Shown here piece by piece: positions 20,601-31,350 of a DNA stretch of 64,000 nucleotides; position 1 is the stretch's first letter, and each line of letters begins with the position of its first letter. Made by a program: the position numbers and the translations under genes. This stretch comes from Pseudomonas delhiensis (GTDB taxonomy: Bacteria > Pseudomonadota > Gammaproteobacteria > Pseudomonadales > Pseudomonadaceae), in assembly GCF_900187975.1 (NCBI RefSeq), contig NZ_FZPC01000005.1, positions 124,001 through 188,000 on the forward strand, in the 5' to 3' direction. Under the pieces are notes generated by a model that saw only the letters and a program-made list of their open reading frames with translations, was not told where the DNA came from and made no database searches.

Positions 20601-21527
20601 ATCGACCTGGCGCGCCTGGACCTGCCGAAGAACCCCACCAACGACCTGGCCGCCGCGCCGACCATCGCCCCCGACCCGCTGGAGAAGTTCGACCCGCGCA
20701 GCCTGCCGGCGATGGACGTGGCCATCCGCCAGATCTCCCAGGGCGGCAAGCCCATCGGCGCCTGGAGTTTCAACGTACGCCCGACCACCAGCGGCATCGC
20801 CTTCAACAACGTCAACCTCGACCTGCGCGGCCTCAAGGTCGGCGGCACGTTGCGCTGGGAAGGGCCGGTGGGTTCGACGCGCAGTACCTTCCAGGGACGC
20901 CTGGAGGGCAAGAACCTGGCCGACGTGCTCAAGGCCTGGGACTTCGCCCCCACCGCCACCAGCGACCGCTTCCGCCTGGACATCGATGGCAACTGGCCCG
21001 GCTCGCCGGCCTACATCAGCCTGCGCCGCTTCGGCGGGCGCCTGGACGCGGACATGCGCAAGGGCCAGTTCGTCGACGTCGAGGGCAGCGCCCAGGCCCT
21101 GCGGGTGTTCGGCCTGCTCAACTTCAACGCCATCAACCGCCGCCTGCGCCTGGACTTCTCCGACCTGTTCGGCAAGGGCCTGAGCTACGACCGCGTGCAG
21201 GGCGTGCTCGGCGCCACCAACGGCGTCTACCTGACCCGCGAGCCGATCAGGCTGACCGGGCCGTCCAGCAACATCGAGATGAACGGCACCCTCGACCTCG
21301 CCCACGACCAGATCGACGCCAGGCTGCTGGTGACCCTGCCGCTGACCAACAACCTGCCGCTGGCCGCGCTCATCGTCGGCGCCCCGGCGGTGGGCGGCGC
21401 GCTCTTCGTGGTGGACAAGCTGCTGGGCGACAAGGTGGCCCGCTTCGCCAGCGTGCAGTACAGCGTCAAGGGCCCCTGGCAGAACCCCGAGATCGCCTTC
21501 GACAAGCCGTTCGAGAAACCCCGGTGA
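17700..21527 (+). CDS. yhdP: YhdP-like AsmA-family giant periplasmic protein
   Basis: A 1275-residue envelope-spanning protein of the YhdP/TamB/AsmA group, which moves phospholipids between inner and outer membrane. One N-terminal membrane helix (about residues 13-30) is followed by a very long beta-rich periplasmic region and a C-terminal AsmA-like domain (F-R-L-D-I-D-G-N-W-P-G-S-P, R-L-D-A-D-M-R-K-G-Q-F, L-A-H-D-Q-I-D-A-R-L-L-V-T-L-P-L). Length is normal for pseudomonad YhdP. It sits 14 bp after rng and 54 bp before the nitrilase-family gene, as in P. aeruginosa. Confidence 0.9.
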   Translation: MESFGRLFARLLRLALGLCALGLVLLALYVSLGRQLAPLVAEYRDELAEQASARLHMPVRIGALEGSWRGFGPIITVRDIQLGEGSDALRLEQVRLTPDIPASLLARQPRIDSLELQGLQLSLREGEDGHWQVEGLPASPQGSDPRQLVDLLLTPRRLSLLDSQLSLLPREGQTLNLTYLGLTLHSGVFGQRLDGRFNLPDGQPVALRVDTRIDREDWKRSSADAYLSLPQSDWAKWLPASLTRQWRIQRLEAGGELWARIDKGQPSAAVARLNAPQVRASFDGREAVEIGDLGVGLYFQRQGEEMSLRVNDLAANLGEKRWGEAELELSRQTRGEEHWRLRADRLDLGPLLPVVESLAPLPDKAVAWLQGLAPQGVLHHLNLDWWPQRQGAERLAYGVNLEKVGVSAFHEVPAVANVDGTFSGNLGGGQLDASAKDFMLHLATLFPEPWRFRTANARLFWKWDDEAFTLGSHLMKVEGDVGRLGGDMLIRLMHDHDKESYMDLRVGLVDGDGSYTPQFLPTVLPEMSKDLARWLATAIRGGRVEQGYFQWQGSLKKGSAPEDHAMSLYFKVHDGELDYQPGWPALSQAEGEVLVEDSGVRIRAQSGRILQSRVSNVQVDIPHVPKGEVAHLRVDGDVDSSLGDGLKILQDSPLGVQQVFAGWEGEGPLKGHLNLDIPLAREQAKQARVVVDFATEGARLKIAKPTLELAQLKGDFRYDTNSGLSAKDLSAQALGSRVSGSIRAEGSPGRPRTRVLVGGQVALKSLLDWGGVHQALPASGRLPYQLDLLLDGKDSQLQVSSNLKGLAIDLPAPLGKAAEESRASDWRMTLEGPERRYWANYDKVASLAYAAPADNPLGGRGTLRLGGDPALLPNWNGVQVRGNLDTLDADQWQAALKKYGIGGVPSDTQGLLRGADLRIGHFRGFGTSLDNLKVDLARVSGGWQLGVDSAPMAGQAVFPDSAQRAIQIDLARLDLPKNPTNDLAAAPTIAPDPLEKFDPRSLPAMDVAIRQISQGGKPIGAWSFNVRPTTSGIAFNNVNLDLRGLKVGGTLRWEGPVGSTRSTFQGRLEGKNLADVLKAWDFAPTATSDRFRLDIDGNWPGSPAYISLRRFGGRLDADMRKGQFVDVEGSAQALRVFGLLNFNAINRRLRLDFSDLFGKGLSYDRVQGVLGATNGVYLTREPIRLTGPSSNIEMNGTLDLAHDQIDARLLVTLPLTNNLPLAALIVGAPAVGGALFVVDKLLGDKVARFASVQYSVKGPWQNPEIAFDKPFEKPR

Positions 21528-21581
21528 GCAGAGCCGGCGGGCATCGGTTAGGATGAAACGCAGTCGCTGTTGGAGAGACGC

Positions 21582-22430
21582 ATGTCCATCGCCGTGATCC
21601 AGATGGTCAGCCAGGACGATGTCCCGGCCAACCTGGCCGCCGCTCGTCGCCTGCTCGAACAGGCCGCCGAGGGCGGTGCCCGCCTGGCCGTGCTGCCGGA
21701 GAACTTCGCCGCCATGGGCCGCCGCGACCTGGCCGAGCTGGGCCGCGCCGAGGCCCGGGGCGAGGGGCCGATCCTGCCGTGGTTGAAAAGCGCCGCGCGC
21801 GACCTCAGGTTGTGGATAGTCGCCGGTACCCTGCCGCTGCCGCCGGACGGCCAGCCCGAGGCCAAGGCCAACGCCTGCTCGCTGCTGGTCGACGAGCGCG
21901 GCGAACGGGCGGCGCGCTACGACAAGCTGCACCTGTTCGACGTGGACGTCGCCGATGCCCGCGGCCGCTACCGCGAGTCCGACGACTACGCGTTCGGCGG
22001 CCAGGTGGTGGTCGCCGATACCCCGGTCGGCCGCCTGGGCCTGACGGTGTGCTACGACTTGCGCTTTCCCGAGTTGTACACCCGGCTGCGCGAGGCCGGT
22101 GCCGAGCTGATCAGCGCGCCCTCGGCCTTCACCGCGGTGACCGGCCAGGCGCACTGGGAAGTGCTGATCCGCGCCCGCGCCATCGAGACCCAGTGCTACC
22201 TGCTGGCGGCGGGGCAGGGCGGGACGCACCCGCGCGGCCGCGAGACCTGGGGCCAGTCGGCCATCGTCGACCCCTGGGGGCGCATCCTCGCCGAGCGCGA
22301 CAAGGGCGAGGCGGTATTGCTGGCCGAGCGCGACAGCGCGGAACAGGCGGCGGTCCGGCAGCGCATGCCGGTGGTCCGCCATCGAAGATTCTATCCGCCG
22401 GCCGTACCCGGACCGGCGCCTACGGAGTAG
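21582..22430 (+). CDS. Nitrilase-superfamily carbon-nitrogen hydrolase
   Basis: A 282-residue nitrilase-superfamily hydrolase with the full Glu-Lys-Cys triad: Glu40 (L-P-E-N-F), Lys115 ([10 protein letters not shown]) and Cys157 ([11 protein letters not shown]). The last two motifs are characteristic of the Nit1/NitFhit subgroup, whose members act as deaminated-glutathione amidases. I infer that metabolite-repair role. The ATG at 21582 has GGAG upstream; in-frame TTG 21570 is less likely. tldD starts 2 bp after the stop, so the two are co-translated. Confidence 0.9.
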   Translation: MSIAVIQMVSQDDVPANLAAARRLLEQAAEGGARLAVLPENFAAMGRRDLAELGRAEARGEGPILPWLKSAARDLRLWIVAGTLPLPPDGQPEAKANACSLLVDERGERAARYDKLHLFDVDVADARGRYRESDDYAFGGQVVVADTPVGRLGLTVCYDLRFPELYTRLREAGAELISAPSAFTAVTGQAHWEVLIRARAIETQCYLLAAGQGGTHPRGRETWGQSAIVDPWGRILAERDKGEAVLLAERDSAEQAAVRQRMPVVRHRRFYPPAVPGPAPTE

Positions 22431-22432
22431 CC

Positions 22433-23875
22433 ATGAGCGAGTTGTTGTCATCCGTCAGCCAGCACCTGCTGGCCCCCGGCGGCCTGGACGTCGACGGCCT
22501 GCAGCCGATCCTGCACGAGCTGAGCGGCCCGGGCATCGACGCCGCCGACCTGTACTTCCAGAGCCAGGTCTCCGAGTCCTGGATGCTCGAGGACGGCATC
22601 GTCAAGGAAGGCAGCTTCCACATGGACCAGGGCGTGGGCGTGCGCGCCCAGTCCGGCGAGAAGACCGGCTTCGCCTACAGCAACGCCATCACCCCCGACG
22701 CCCTGTCCCAGGCGGCGCGCGCCGCGCGCTCGATCTCCCGGGCCGGGCAGAACGGCAGGGTGCAGGCGTTCAAGGCGGTCGCGCCGACGCGCCTGTACGC
22801 CGGCGAGAACCCGCTGGACGTGCTCAGCCGCGCCGAGAAGGTCGAGCTGCTGCAGAAGATCGACGCTGCCACCCGGGCCCTCGACCCGCGCATCCAGCAG
22901 GTCACCGTGAGCCTGGCCGGCGTCTGGGAGCAGGTGCTGATCGCCGCCGCCGATGGCTCGCTGGCCGCGGACATCCGCCCGCTGGTGCGCTTCAACGTCA
23001 GCGTCATCGTCGAGCAGAACGGCCGCCGCGAGCGCGGCGGCCACGGCGGCGGCGGCCGTACCGATTATCGCTATTTCCTCAGCGAAGACCGCGCCATGTC
23101 CTACGCCCGCGAGGCGCTGCGCCAGGCTCTGGTCAACCTCGAAGCGGTCCCCGCGCCGGCCGGCACCCTGCCGGTGGTGATGGGCGCCGGCTGGTCCGGC
23201 GTGCTGCTGCACGAGGCGGTGGGCCACGGCCTGGAAGGCGACTTCAACCGCAAGGGCAGCTCCGCCTACAGCGGGCGCATCGGCGAGAAGGTGGCCTCCA
23301 GCCTGTGCACTATCGTCGACGACGGCACCCTGGCCGGGCGCCGCGGCTCGCTGTCGGTGGACGACGAGGGCACCCCGACGCAGTACAACGTGCTGATCGA
23401 GAACGGCATCCTCAAGGGCTACATGCAGGACAAGCTCAACGCCCGCCTGATGGGCGTGGCACGCACCGGCAACGGCCGCCGCGAGTCCTACGCGCACCTG
23501 CCGATGCCGCGCATGACCAACACCTACATGCTGGCCGGGCAGAGCGAGCCGGAGGAGATCATCGCCTCGGTGGAGAAGGGCATCTACTGCGCCAACCTCG
23601 GCGGCGGCCAGGTGGACATCACCAGCGGCAAGTTCGTCTTCGCCAGCAGCGAGGCCTACCTGATCGAGAACGGCAGGATCACCCGCCCGGTGAAGGGCGC
23701 GACGCTGATCGGCAACGGCCCGGAAGTGATGAGCCGGGTGTCCATGGTCGGCAACGACATGGCCCTGGACAGCGGCGTGGGCACCTGCGGCAAGGATGGC
23801 CAGTCGGTGCCGGTGGGCGTCGGCCAGCCGACGCTGAAGATCGACGGCATCACCGTGGGCGGGACCGGCGCCTGA
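22433..23875 (+). CDS. tldD: Metalloprotease TldD
   Basis: TldD, 480 residues, the catalytic subunit of the TldD/TldE (PmbA) zinc protease. The heterodimer removes leader peptides from some modified peptides and degrades unfolded peptides. The metal site H-E-x-x-x-H is seen as His260-Glu261-A-V-G-His265 ([16 protein letters not shown]), with the remaining Cys-containing C-terminal region (G-T-C-G-K-D-G-Q) intact. The ATG at 22433 gives the standard length. Its partner pmbA lies 670 bp downstream, separated by the oppositely oriented darP. Confidence 0.96.
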   Translation: MSELLSSVSQHLLAPGGLDVDGLQPILHELSGPGIDAADLYFQSQVSESWMLEDGIVKEGSFHMDQGVGVRAQSGEKTGFAYSNAITPDALSQAARAARSISRAGQNGRVQAFKAVAPTRLYAGENPLDVLSRAEKVELLQKIDAATRALDPRIQQVTVSLAGVWEQVLIAAADGSLAADIRPLVRFNVSVIVEQNGRRERGGHGGGGRTDYRYFLSEDRAMSYAREALRQALVNLEAVPAPAGTLPVVMGAGWSGVLLHEAVGHGLEGDFNRKGSSAYSGRIGEKVASSLCTIVDDGTLAGRRGSLSVDDEGTPTQYNVLIENGILKGYMQDKLNARLMGVARTGNGRRESYAHLPMPRMTNTYMLAGQSEPEEIIASVEKGIYCANLGGGQVDITSGKFVFASSEAYLIENGRITRPVKGATLIGNGPEVMSRVSMVGNDMALDSGVGTCGKDGQSVPVGVGQPTLKIDGITVGGTGA

Positions 23876-23899
23876 GGCGCCGGGAAGGACGGGCGGGGC

Positions 23900-24424
23900 T
23901 TAACGGAGACCGCGCTTGAGCTCGTCCAGTTCGCGGATGTACTTGAAGATCTTCCGCGCCGCGGCCGGGGGCTTGTCGTGAGCGGCCTCGTGCTGGGCGT
24001 GGCGGATCAGCTGCAGCAGGTGCTGGCGGTCGCTGTCCGGGTATTCGGCGAAGAAGGCGGAAAGGGCCTCGTCGCCACCGGTGATGAGGCGGTCGCGCCA
24101 GCGCTCCAGGGCGTGGAAGCGCTCGTTGTACTGGCGCGTGGAGCTGTCGAGCTGGTCGAGCAGGGCGACGATGGCGTCGAGGTCCTGGTCGCGCATCAGC
24201 TTGCCGATGAACTGCCGGTGGCGTTTGCGGGCGGCGTTGGCCTTGTGCTTGGGCGCCTCGTCGATGGCGCGGCGCAGCGGCTCGGTGAGCGGCAGGCGGT
24301 CGAGCATGTCCGGCTTGAGCGCGGTCAGGCGCTCGCCGAGGTCCTGCAGGGCGTGCAGCTCGCGTTTTACTTGCGACTTGCTCTTCTCTTCGAACAGCGA
24401 GTCGTCGTCTTGATATTCAGCCAT
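23900..24424 (-). CDS. darP: Ribosome-associated protein DarP (YjgA, DUF615)
   Basis: A 174-residue, highly charged helical protein of the DUF615/YjgA family, which associates with late 50S assembly intermediates. Family features include [29 protein letters not shown] and the C-terminal K-I-F-K-Y-I-R-E-L. It lies on the opposite strand between tldD and pmbA, the same arrangement as in P. aeruginosa. The start at 24424 follows family length; the open frame to 24589 is not conserved and overlaps pmbA. Confidence 0.93.
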   Translation of the reverse strand: MAEYQDDDSLFEEKSKSQVKRELHALQDLGERLTALKPDMLDRLPLTEPLRRAIDEAPKHKANAARKRHRQFIGKLMRDQDLDAIVALLDQLDSSTRQYNERFHALERWRDRLITGGDEALSAFFAEYPDSDRQHLLQLIRHAQHEAAHDKPPAAARKIFKYIRELDELKRGLR

Positions 24425-24543
24425 GGCGGTGGTCCAGTGGAAAACGCCGCCATGATAACGAGTCGAGGGTCGCTTGTCCGGCCCGCCCGCGAGGCCACGG
24501 GGCCCGATGCCCCGCCCGCGGAACAGAACAGGAGAGTTTGGCA

Positions 24544-25893
24544 ATGAGCGAACAGGCCAGGGCCGTCGGCCCAGAGGCACTTCCGGCACTGCGCGAGCAG
24601 GTCGAGCGGATCGTCGCCGAGGCGAAGCGCCAGGGCGCCAGCGGTTGCGAAGTGGCGGTGTCCCTGGAGCAGGGGCTGTCCACCAGCGTGCGCCAGCGCG
24701 AGGTCGAGACGGTCGAGTTCAACCGCGACCAGGGCTTCGGCATCACCCTCTACGTCGGCCAGCGCAAGGGCTCGGCGAGCACCTCGGCGACCGGCGACGA
24801 GGCCATCCGCGAGACGGTGGCGGCGGCCCTGGCCATCGCCAGGCATACTTCCGAGGACGACTGCTCCGGCCTGGCCGACCCCGCGCTGATGGCCCGCGAC
24901 CTGCCCGACCTGGACCTCTACCACGCCTGGTCGCTGACCCCGGACCAGGCGGTGGAGCGCGCCCTGGCCTGCGAGGCCGCGGCCTTCGACGCCGACCCGC
25001 GGGTGACCAAGGCCGACGGCACCACCCTGAACATCCACCATGGCTGCCGTGTCTACGGCAACAGCCACGGCTTCATCGGCGGCTACGCCAGCACCCGCCA
25101 CAGCCTCAGCTGCGTGATGATCGCCGAGGGCGAAGGGCAGATGCAGCGCGACTACTGGTACGACGTGAAGCGCCGCGGCGAGCTGCTGGACAGCCCGCAG
25201 AGCATCGGCCGCCGCGCCGCCCAGCGCGCCGCCAGCCGCCTGGGCGCGCGCCCGGTGCCGACCGCCGAGGTGCCGGTGCTGTTCGCCCCGGAAGTCGCCG
25301 TGGGCCTGTTCGGCCACTTCCTCGGCGCCATCTCCGGCGGCAGCCTGTACCGCAAGTCGTCGTTCCTCGAAGGCTGCCTGGGCCAGCGCCTGTTCCCCGA
25401 ATGGCTGACCCTCGACGAACGCCCGCTGCTGCCCGGCGCCCTGGGCAGCGCCGCGTTCGACAACGACGGCCTGGCCACCTACGCCAAGCCCTTCGTGGAG
25501 AACGGCACCCTGGTCTCCTACGTGCTGGGCACCTACTCCGGGCGCAAGCTGGGCATGCCCAGCACGGCCAACGCCGGCGGCGTGCACAACCTCTTCGTCA
25601 GCCACGGCGACGAGGACCAGAAGGCCCTGCTGCGGCGCATGGGCCGCGGCCTGCTGGTCACCGAGCTGATGGGGCAGGGCGTCAACCTGGTCACCGGCGA
25701 CTACTCCCGCGGCGCCGGCGGCTACTGGGTGGAGAACGGCGAGATCCAGTTCCCGGTGCAGGAAGTCACCATCGCCGCCAACCTCAAGGACCTGTTCGCC
25801 AGCATCCTGGCCATCGGCAACGACGTGGAGAACCGCGGCAACCTGCACACCGGCTCGGTGCTGGTGGAAAGGATGATGGTGGCTGGGAACTGA
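24544..25893 (+). CDS. pmbA: Metalloprotease subunit PmbA (TldE)
   Basis: PmbA/TldE, 449 residues, partner of TldD. It shares the TldD fold but lacks the H-E-x-x-x-H metal site, as expected for the non-catalytic subunit. Visible features include [19 protein letters not shown] in the N-terminal domain and [12 protein letters not shown] in the C-terminal domain. The ATG at 24544 has AGGAG upstream. A strong terminator starts 22 bp after the stop. Confidence 0.96.
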   Translation: MSEQARAVGPEALPALREQVERIVAEAKRQGASGCEVAVSLEQGLSTSVRQREVETVEFNRDQGFGITLYVGQRKGSASTSATGDEAIRETVAAALAIARHTSEDDCSGLADPALMARDLPDLDLYHAWSLTPDQAVERALACEAAAFDADPRVTKADGTTLNIHHGCRVYGNSHGFIGGYASTRHSLSCVMIAEGEGQMQRDYWYDVKRRGELLDSPQSIGRRAAQRAASRLGARPVPTAEVPVLFAPEVAVGLFGHFLGAISGGSLYRKSSFLEGCLGQRLFPEWLTLDERPLLPGALGSAAFDNDGLATYAKPFVENGTLVSYVLGTYSGRKLGMPSTANAGGVHNLFVSHGDEDQKALLRRMGRGLLVTELMGQGVNLVTGDYSRGAGGYWVENGEIQFPVQEVTIAANLKDLFASILAIGNDVENRGNLHTGSVLVERMMVAGN

Positions 25894-25914
25894 TAGCAGG
25901 CTGTGGTTCTGGAG

Positions 25915-25954
25915 AACGCCGTTTCCTGCCGAGGGAAGCGGCGTTTCTTTTTTC
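25915..25954 (+). terminator. Rho-independent terminator of pmbA
   Basis: aacgccgtttcc pairs imperfectly with ggaagcggcgttt and is followed by a T-rich tract. The REP-bounded element begins directly after it. Confidence 0.8.
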
Positions 25955-26253
25955 GTAGGAGCGAGCTTGCTCGCGAATGGCATTCTGCCGGCTAGGCTCG
26001 GTGTTTGCTCCAAGAGCGCCCTCTCCCCAGCCCTCGGCTGCGCGCCCCGCCCTGAAGGGAGAGGGGGCAGTCCGTGCCGAGAGGAGGAATGGTTTCAGCC
26101 GGAAACCTTCGGCGCTGCCGGCTAACTGCAGAACATCCAAATACACCGAACGGTCCCCTCTCCCTTCAGGGAGAGGGTTAGGGAGAGGGAAAGGCGCCTC
26201 CCTATGCAGCGGCGTTTCAGGGGAACTCCCTTCGCGAGCAAGCTCGCTCCTAC
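25955..26253. repeat. ~300-bp composite repeat bounded by inverted REPs (copy 1)
   Basis: Left end gtaggagcgagcttgctcgc (25955 on) and right end ttcgcgagcaagctcgctcc (to 26253) are inverted copies of one REP. Between them lie two CT/GA-rich palindromic blocks (about 26019-26066 and 26155-26189) and a spacer. The same order of blocks, with high similarity, occurs at 52365-52649, and the inner blocks recur in the 204-bp array at 7695. It fills most of the 471-bp pmbA-fagA gap. No open frame of interest. Confidence 0.85.
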
Positions 26254-26330
26254 GAAGAGCATCCGGCGAAACTACCTCCCCGATTTGCCCTACGCCCTTG
26301 GTCTGACTTGTATTTTCTTTCTCTCGTAAC

Positions 26331-26349
26331 GATAATCAATCTCATTATC
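26331..26349 (+). promoter_or_regulatory. Fur box upstream of fagA
   Basis: gataatcaatctcattatc matches 15 of 19 positions of the classical Fur box (gataatgataatcattatc) and is itself a near-palindrome. It lies 15 bp before the fagA ATG. Iron-replete Fur should therefore repress the fagA-fumC-orf-sodA operon, as is established for the same operon in P. aeruginosa. Confidence 0.88.
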
Positions 26350-26364
26350 GTTCGAGGGCCAGCC

Positions 26365-26736
26365 ATGTTCGTCGAAACCCACACCTCCCTGCTCGACCGC
26401 TGGTACCGCCTGGGTACCCGCATCCGCTGCGCGCTGGAGCCCGACGAGCCGCGCCTGCTGGAGCTCTACCTGTTCGAGACGCGCTACCTGGTGGCCTGGG
26501 AGCCGCTGCCGGCCTGGCAGTTGTTCGAGAAGTGCTTCCAGCTGCTGCTCGACACCGCCGCCGACGTCGCCTTGCCCTGGCACTGGCGCGGCCTGTGCCT
26601 CGATCACGCCTACCGCCCGCTCTGCGACCTGCGCCGCCTGGCTGGTGACGCAGAGCGCAGGCAGCGCCTGCAACAGCTTTCGCGCCGGCTGGCCAGCCAG
26701 CCGATGGCGCCTTCCCTGACGTACCACGACCTGTAA
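26365..26736 (+). CDS. fagA: Fur-associated protein FagA
   Basis: FagA, 123 residues, first gene of the iron-starvation operon shared with fumC and sodA in Pseudomonas. Its biochemical function is unknown. It is soluble, rich in Trp, Arg and Leu, with W-Y-R-L-G-T-R-I-R-C near the start and several Cys and His (C-F-Q-L-L-L, L-P-W-H-W-R-G-L-C-L-D-H). The ATG at 26365 sits just after the Fur box and matches the family N-terminus M-F-V-E-T. fumC begins 13 bp after the stop. Confidence 0.88.
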   Translation: MFVETHTSLLDRWYRLGTRIRCALEPDEPRLLELYLFETRYLVAWEPLPAWQLFEKCFQLLLDTAADVALPWHWRGLCLDHAYRPLCDLRRLAGDAERRQRLQQLSRRLASQPMAPSLTYHDL

Positions 26737-26749
26737 GCGAGAAAGCAGA

Positions 26750-28126
<1,377 letters not shown>

Positions 28127-28155
28127 AGGCCGCCCCCACCGTGGAGGTACGCGAC

Positions 28156-28605
28156 ATGCGCCATTGGCAACAGACCATCGAACTGGGGAACCGCTGCTTC
28201 ATCCGCAACGAGTTGATCGATGCCCGCGAGCACTACCTCCACGCCCTGGCCCACGCCCAGTTGCTGCTGGGCCGCTGGCACGAGCCGGACGAGGCGGTGA
28301 TGGCCTTCGTCATTTCCCACCACAACCTCGGCGACCTGCACGTGCAGCTGGGCCAGCCGGAAGAGGCCGCCGAATACCTGTGCAACTGCCACGAGCGGCT
28401 GCTGGAACTGAGCATCGACCCGCGGCAGAGCCGCGACATGCGCGAGGCCGCGCTGCGCCACAGCCGGCGCAGCTACCTCGAGCTGCTCAATTTCATCGGC
28501 GAGCACGGCAACTACCCGCGCACCCGCGAGCTGCTGCACCAGCAGGGCGACGTGGAGCTGCGCCCCGGCCTCTTCGCCACCCCGCAATCCATGCGCTACC
28601 ACTAG
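28156..28605 (+). CDS. Hypothetical protein of the fagA-fumC-sodA operon (TPR-like)
   Basis: A 149-residue soluble protein with no known activity, conserved in pseudomonads between fumC and sodA. It is helical, with a TPR-like pattern ([39 protein letters not shown]) and many His and Cys (C-F-I-R-N, C-N-C-H). The ATG at 28156 has GGAGG eight bases upstream; GTG 28141 overlaps that SD and is less likely. sodA follows 8 bp after the stop. The context suggests a role under iron limitation, possibly metal or protein binding. Confidence 0.8.
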   Translation: MRHWQQTIELGNRCFIRNELIDAREHYLHALAHAQLLLGRWHEPDEAVMAFVISHHNLGDLHVQLGQPEEAAEYLCNCHERLLELSIDPRQSRDMREAALRHSRRSYLELLNFIGEHGNYPRTRELLHQQGDVELRPGLFATPQSMRYH

Positions 28606-28613
28606 GAGCGACC

Positions 28614-29240
28614 ATGCCCCACAGTCTTCCCGCCTTGCCCTACGCCTACGATGCCCTGGAACCGCACATCGACGCGCGGACCATGGAGATCCACCACAGC
28701 AAGCACCACCAGACCTACGTCAACAACCTGAACGCCGCGCTGGAAGGCACGCCCTTCGCCGAGCTGCCGGTGGAAGAACTGCTGCAGCAGCTGAACCGCC
28801 TGCCGGAGAAGCTGCTCGGCCCGGTGATCAACAACGGCGGCGGCCACGCCAACCACTCGCTGTTCTGGCAGGTGATGTCGCCCGCGGGCGGCGGCGAGCC
28901 CGACGGCGCCCTGGCCCGCGCCATCGAAACCGAGCTGGGCGGCTACGCGGCCTTCCGCGAAGCCTTCACCAGGGCCGCGCTGACCCGCTTCGGCAGCGGC
29001 TGGGCCTGGCTCTGCGTCGACGGCCAGGGGCGCCTGAAGGTGGAAAGCAGCGCCAACCAGGACAGCCCGCTGATGCAGGACCTGATCCCCATCCTCGGCC
29101 TGGACGTCTGGGAACACGCCTACTACCTGCAGTACCAGAACCGCCGGCCGGAATACATCGCGGCCTTCTACGAGGTGGTCGACTGGCCGGAAGTGGCGCG
29201 CCGCTACCGCCTGGCCCTGGAGCAGCGGGGGCTCGCCTGA
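28614..29240 (+). CDS. sodA: Manganese superoxide dismutase
   Basis: SodA (SodM), 208 residues, dismutating superoxide in the cytoplasm. Metal ligands are His27 (M-E-I-H-H-S-K-H-H), His81 ([11 protein letters not shown]), Asp164 and His168 (D-V-W-E-H-A-Y-Y). The G-G-G-H-x-N-H-S block and Q149 in A-N-Q-D point to the Mn rather than the Fe type. It is the last gene of the Fur-controlled operon, replacing the iron enzyme during starvation. The ATG has AGGAG upstream. Confidence 0.96.
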   Translation: MPHSLPALPYAYDALEPHIDARTMEIHHSKHHQTYVNNLNAALEGTPFAELPVEELLQQLNRLPEKLLGPVINNGGGHANHSLFWQVMSPAGGGEPDGALARAIETELGGYAAFREAFTRAALTRFGSGWAWLCVDGQGRLKVESSANQDSPLMQDLIPILGLDVWEHAYYLQYQNRRPEYIAAFYEVVDWPEVARRYRLALEQRGLA

Positions 29241-29262
29241 TGCCTGCCGGGGAAGTGACGCC

Positions 29263-30162
29263 ATGCGCCCGCTAGAGGCCAGCGCGCGCCAGGCCGGCGC
29301 ACGCAACCTGCGCTGGTGGCTCGGCCTGGGGATAGTGCTGCTGGGCAGCGGCCTGCTGTTCAACCACCTGTTGCTGCTGGCGCGCCTGCAATTGCCGGCG
29401 CCGTTGTACCAGGCGCTGGTCGGCGGCCTGGTCTGCGCCCTGGGCACCGCCCTGGGCGCCGTGCCGGTGCTGCTGATCCGCAGCATGCCGGCGCGGGTGG
29501 CCGATGCCCTGCTGGGCTTCGGCGCCGGGGTGATGCTGGCGGCGACCGCGTTCTCGCTGCTGCTGCCGGCGCTGGAGGCGGTCGAGGCCGGTGGCCGCTC
29601 GCCGCTCTACGCGGCGCTGCTGGTGAGCTTCGGCATGGCCCTGGGGGCGCTGGGGCTGATGCTGGCCGGGCGGGTCCTGGACGATGCCCAGCATGACCTG
29701 CGGGACGCGCCGGGGCCGGCCATCCCCGCGCGCATCCTGCTGTTCGTCGCGGCCATCGTCCTGCACAACATTCCCGAAGGCATGGCCGTGGGCGTCGCCG
29801 CCGGCGGCGAGGTCGAAGGGGCGGGCGGCCTGGCGCTGGGCATCGCCCTGCAGGACGTGCCCGAGGGCCTGGCGATCGCGCTGGTGCTGGCGGGGGCGGG
29901 CATGTCGCGGGGCAAGGCGATGCTGGCCGGCGCGGCCTCCGGGCTGGTCGAGCCGTTGTTCGCGGTGCTCTGCGCCTGGCTGGTGGGCGTATCGCGGATG
30001 CTGCTGCCCTGGGGCCTGGCCCTGGCGGCGGGCGCCATGCTCTACGTGGTGGTGCGGGAAATCGTTCCGGAATCGCAGCGCCGTGGCTATGCCGGGGAGG
30101 CCACCCTGGGGCTGATCGTCGGCTTCTGCCTGATGATGGTGCTGGATACGTCGCTGGGCTAG
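29263..30162 (+). CDS. ZIP-family divalent metal transporter
   Basis: A 299-residue inner-membrane protein with about eight helices. ZIP metal-binding motifs are seen in helix 4 (L-H-N-I-P-E-G-M-A-V-G-V) and helix 5 (L-Q-D-V-P-E-G-L-A-I-A). ZIP proteins import zinc or related divalent metals into the cytoplasm. It starts 22 bp after sodA and could be read from the same transcript, which would link metal import to the iron-starvation operon. The metal cannot be decided from sequence. The next gene, ptsO, converges on it 25 bp away. Confidence 0.9.
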   Translation: MRPLEASARQAGARNLRWWLGLGIVLLGSGLLFNHLLLLARLQLPAPLYQALVGGLVCALGTALGAVPVLLIRSMPARVADALLGFGAGVMLAATAFSLLLPALEAVEAGGRSPLYAALLVSFGMALGALGLMLAGRVLDDAQHDLRDAPGPAIPARILLFVAAIVLHNIPEGMAVGVAAGGEVEGAGGLALGIALQDVPEGLAIALVLAGAGMSRGKAMLAGAASGLVEPLFAVLCAWLVGVSRMLLPWGLALAAGAMLYVVVREIVPESQRRGYAGEATLGLIVGFCLMMVLDTSLG

Positions 30163-30187
30163 CGCCCGGGGGCGTACCAGCGGGCGA

Positions 30188-30460
30188 TCACTCGCCTTCG
30201 TCGAAGTAGTTGTTGATCAGGTCGACGAGGGCCTGCAGGGCCTCGTCGGCCTGCTCGCCCTCGGCGTTCAGGTGCAGGTGGGTGCCCTTGCCCGCGGCCA
30301 GCATCATCACGGCCATGATGCTCTTGCCATCCACCGTGCTCTCCGGGCTGCGGCCGACGCGGACCTGGCACGGGAAGCGGCCGGCCACGCCGACGAATTT
30401 GGCCGCCGCGCGGGCATGCAGGCCGAGCTTGTTGATGATGGTGATCTCGAGGGCGGGCAT
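30188..30460 (-). CDS. ptsO: Phosphocarrier protein NPr
   Basis: NPr, 90 residues, the HPr-like carrier of the nitrogen-related PTS (PtsP to PtsO to PtsN). The phosphorylation site is His15 in K-L-G-L-H-A-R-A-A; the second conserved block is G-K-S-I-M-A-V-M-M-L-A-A-G. It is the last gene of the rpoN-hpf-ptsN-rapZ-ptsO cluster and lies 31 bp after rapZ. It acts in regulation rather than sugar uptake. Confidence 0.96.
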   Translation of the reverse strand: MPALEITIINKLGLHARAAAKFVGVAGRFPCQVRVGRSPESTVDGKSIMAVMMLAAGKGTHLHLNAEGEQADEALQALVDLINNYFDEGE

Positions 30461-30491
30461 CGCGAGGGGGCTGTCCTTTCGTTATCTGCTG

Positions 30492-31349
30492 CTAGCTCAG
30501 GTCGCGGTGGCGAATCTGCACGTTCTTCAGGGTGGCTCTCAGGGCACTGCCGATGCGCTCGGCGAGGTAGACCGAGCGATGATGGCCGCCCGTGCAGCCG
30601 ATGGCAATGGTGACGTAGGCGCGGTTGCTGGCGGCGAAGCGCGGCAGCCATTTGTTCAGGTAGCCCAGGGTGTCCTGGTACATCTCTTCCACGTCGGGCT
30701 GCTCGGCGAGGTATTGCTGCACGTCCTTGTCCAGGCCCGACTGCTCGCGCAGCTCCGGTTTCCAGTAGGGGTTGGGCAGGCAGCGCACGTCGAACACCAG
30801 ATCGGCGTCCACCGGCATGCCGCGCTTGAAACCGAAGGACTCGACGAGGAAGGCGGTGCCCGGCTCGGGTTTGTTCAGCAGGCGCAGCTTGATGACGTCG
30901 CGCAGCTGGTAGAGGTTGAGGTTGGTGGTGTTCAGCTTGAGGTCGGCGAGGTCGGCGATCGGGCTGAGCAGTTGCTCCTCGTCGGCGATGGCCTCGGCGA
31001 GGGAACGGTTGTCGGTGGTCAGCGGGTGGCGCCGGCGGGTTTCGGAGAAGCGCTTGAGCAGCGTCTCGTCGTCGGCGTCCAGGTACAGCACGTCGCACTG
31101 GATGTGCTTGTCGCGGGCCTCCTGCAGCAGCTCGGGAAAACGCTTGAGCTGGCTGGGCAGGTTGCGCGCGTCGATCGACACGGCCACCTGCGGGTGCATC
31201 AGCTCGGTGTGCAGCAGCGCGCGCTGGGCCAGGTCCGGCAGCAGGCTGGCCGGCAGGTTGTCGATGCAGTAGAAGCCGCTGTCCTCGAGGACGTTGAGGG
31301 CAGTGCTCTTGCCGGAGCCGGAACGGCCGCTGACGATGATCAGGCGCAT
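30492..31349 (-). CDS. rapZ: RNase adapter protein RapZ
   Basis: RapZ (YvcJ), 285 residues. N-terminal P-loop kinase-like domain with Walker A G-R-S-G-S-G-K-S (8-15); C-terminal domain with C-T-G-G-H-H-R-S-V, the conserved RNA/amino-sugar binding region. In enterics it controls GlmS by directing RNase E to GlmZ; in Pseudomonas the role is less clear. It starts 1 bp after the ptsN stop. Confidence 0.95.
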   Translation of the reverse strand: MRLIIVSGRSGSGKSTALNVLEDSGFYCIDNLPASLLPDLAQRALLHTELMHPQVAVSIDARNLPSQLKRFPELLQEARDKHIQCDVLYLDADDETLLKRFSETRRRHPLTTDNRSLAEAIADEEQLLSPIADLADLKLNTTNLNLYQLRDVIKLRLLNKPEPGTAFLVESFGFKRGMPVDADLVFDVRCLPNPYWKPELREQSGLDKDVQQYLAEQPDVEEMYQDTLGYLNKWLPRFAASNRAYVTIAIGCTGGHHRSVYLAERIGSALRATLKNVQIRHRDLS

Positions 31350-31350
31350 G

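Noticed and set aside
17649-22451. 1600-codon minus-strand open frame opposite rng, yhdP and the nitrilase gene
   Set aside because: Ala/Gln/His/Val-rich low-complexity translation typical of the antisense frame of GC-rich genes; covers well-supported genes.
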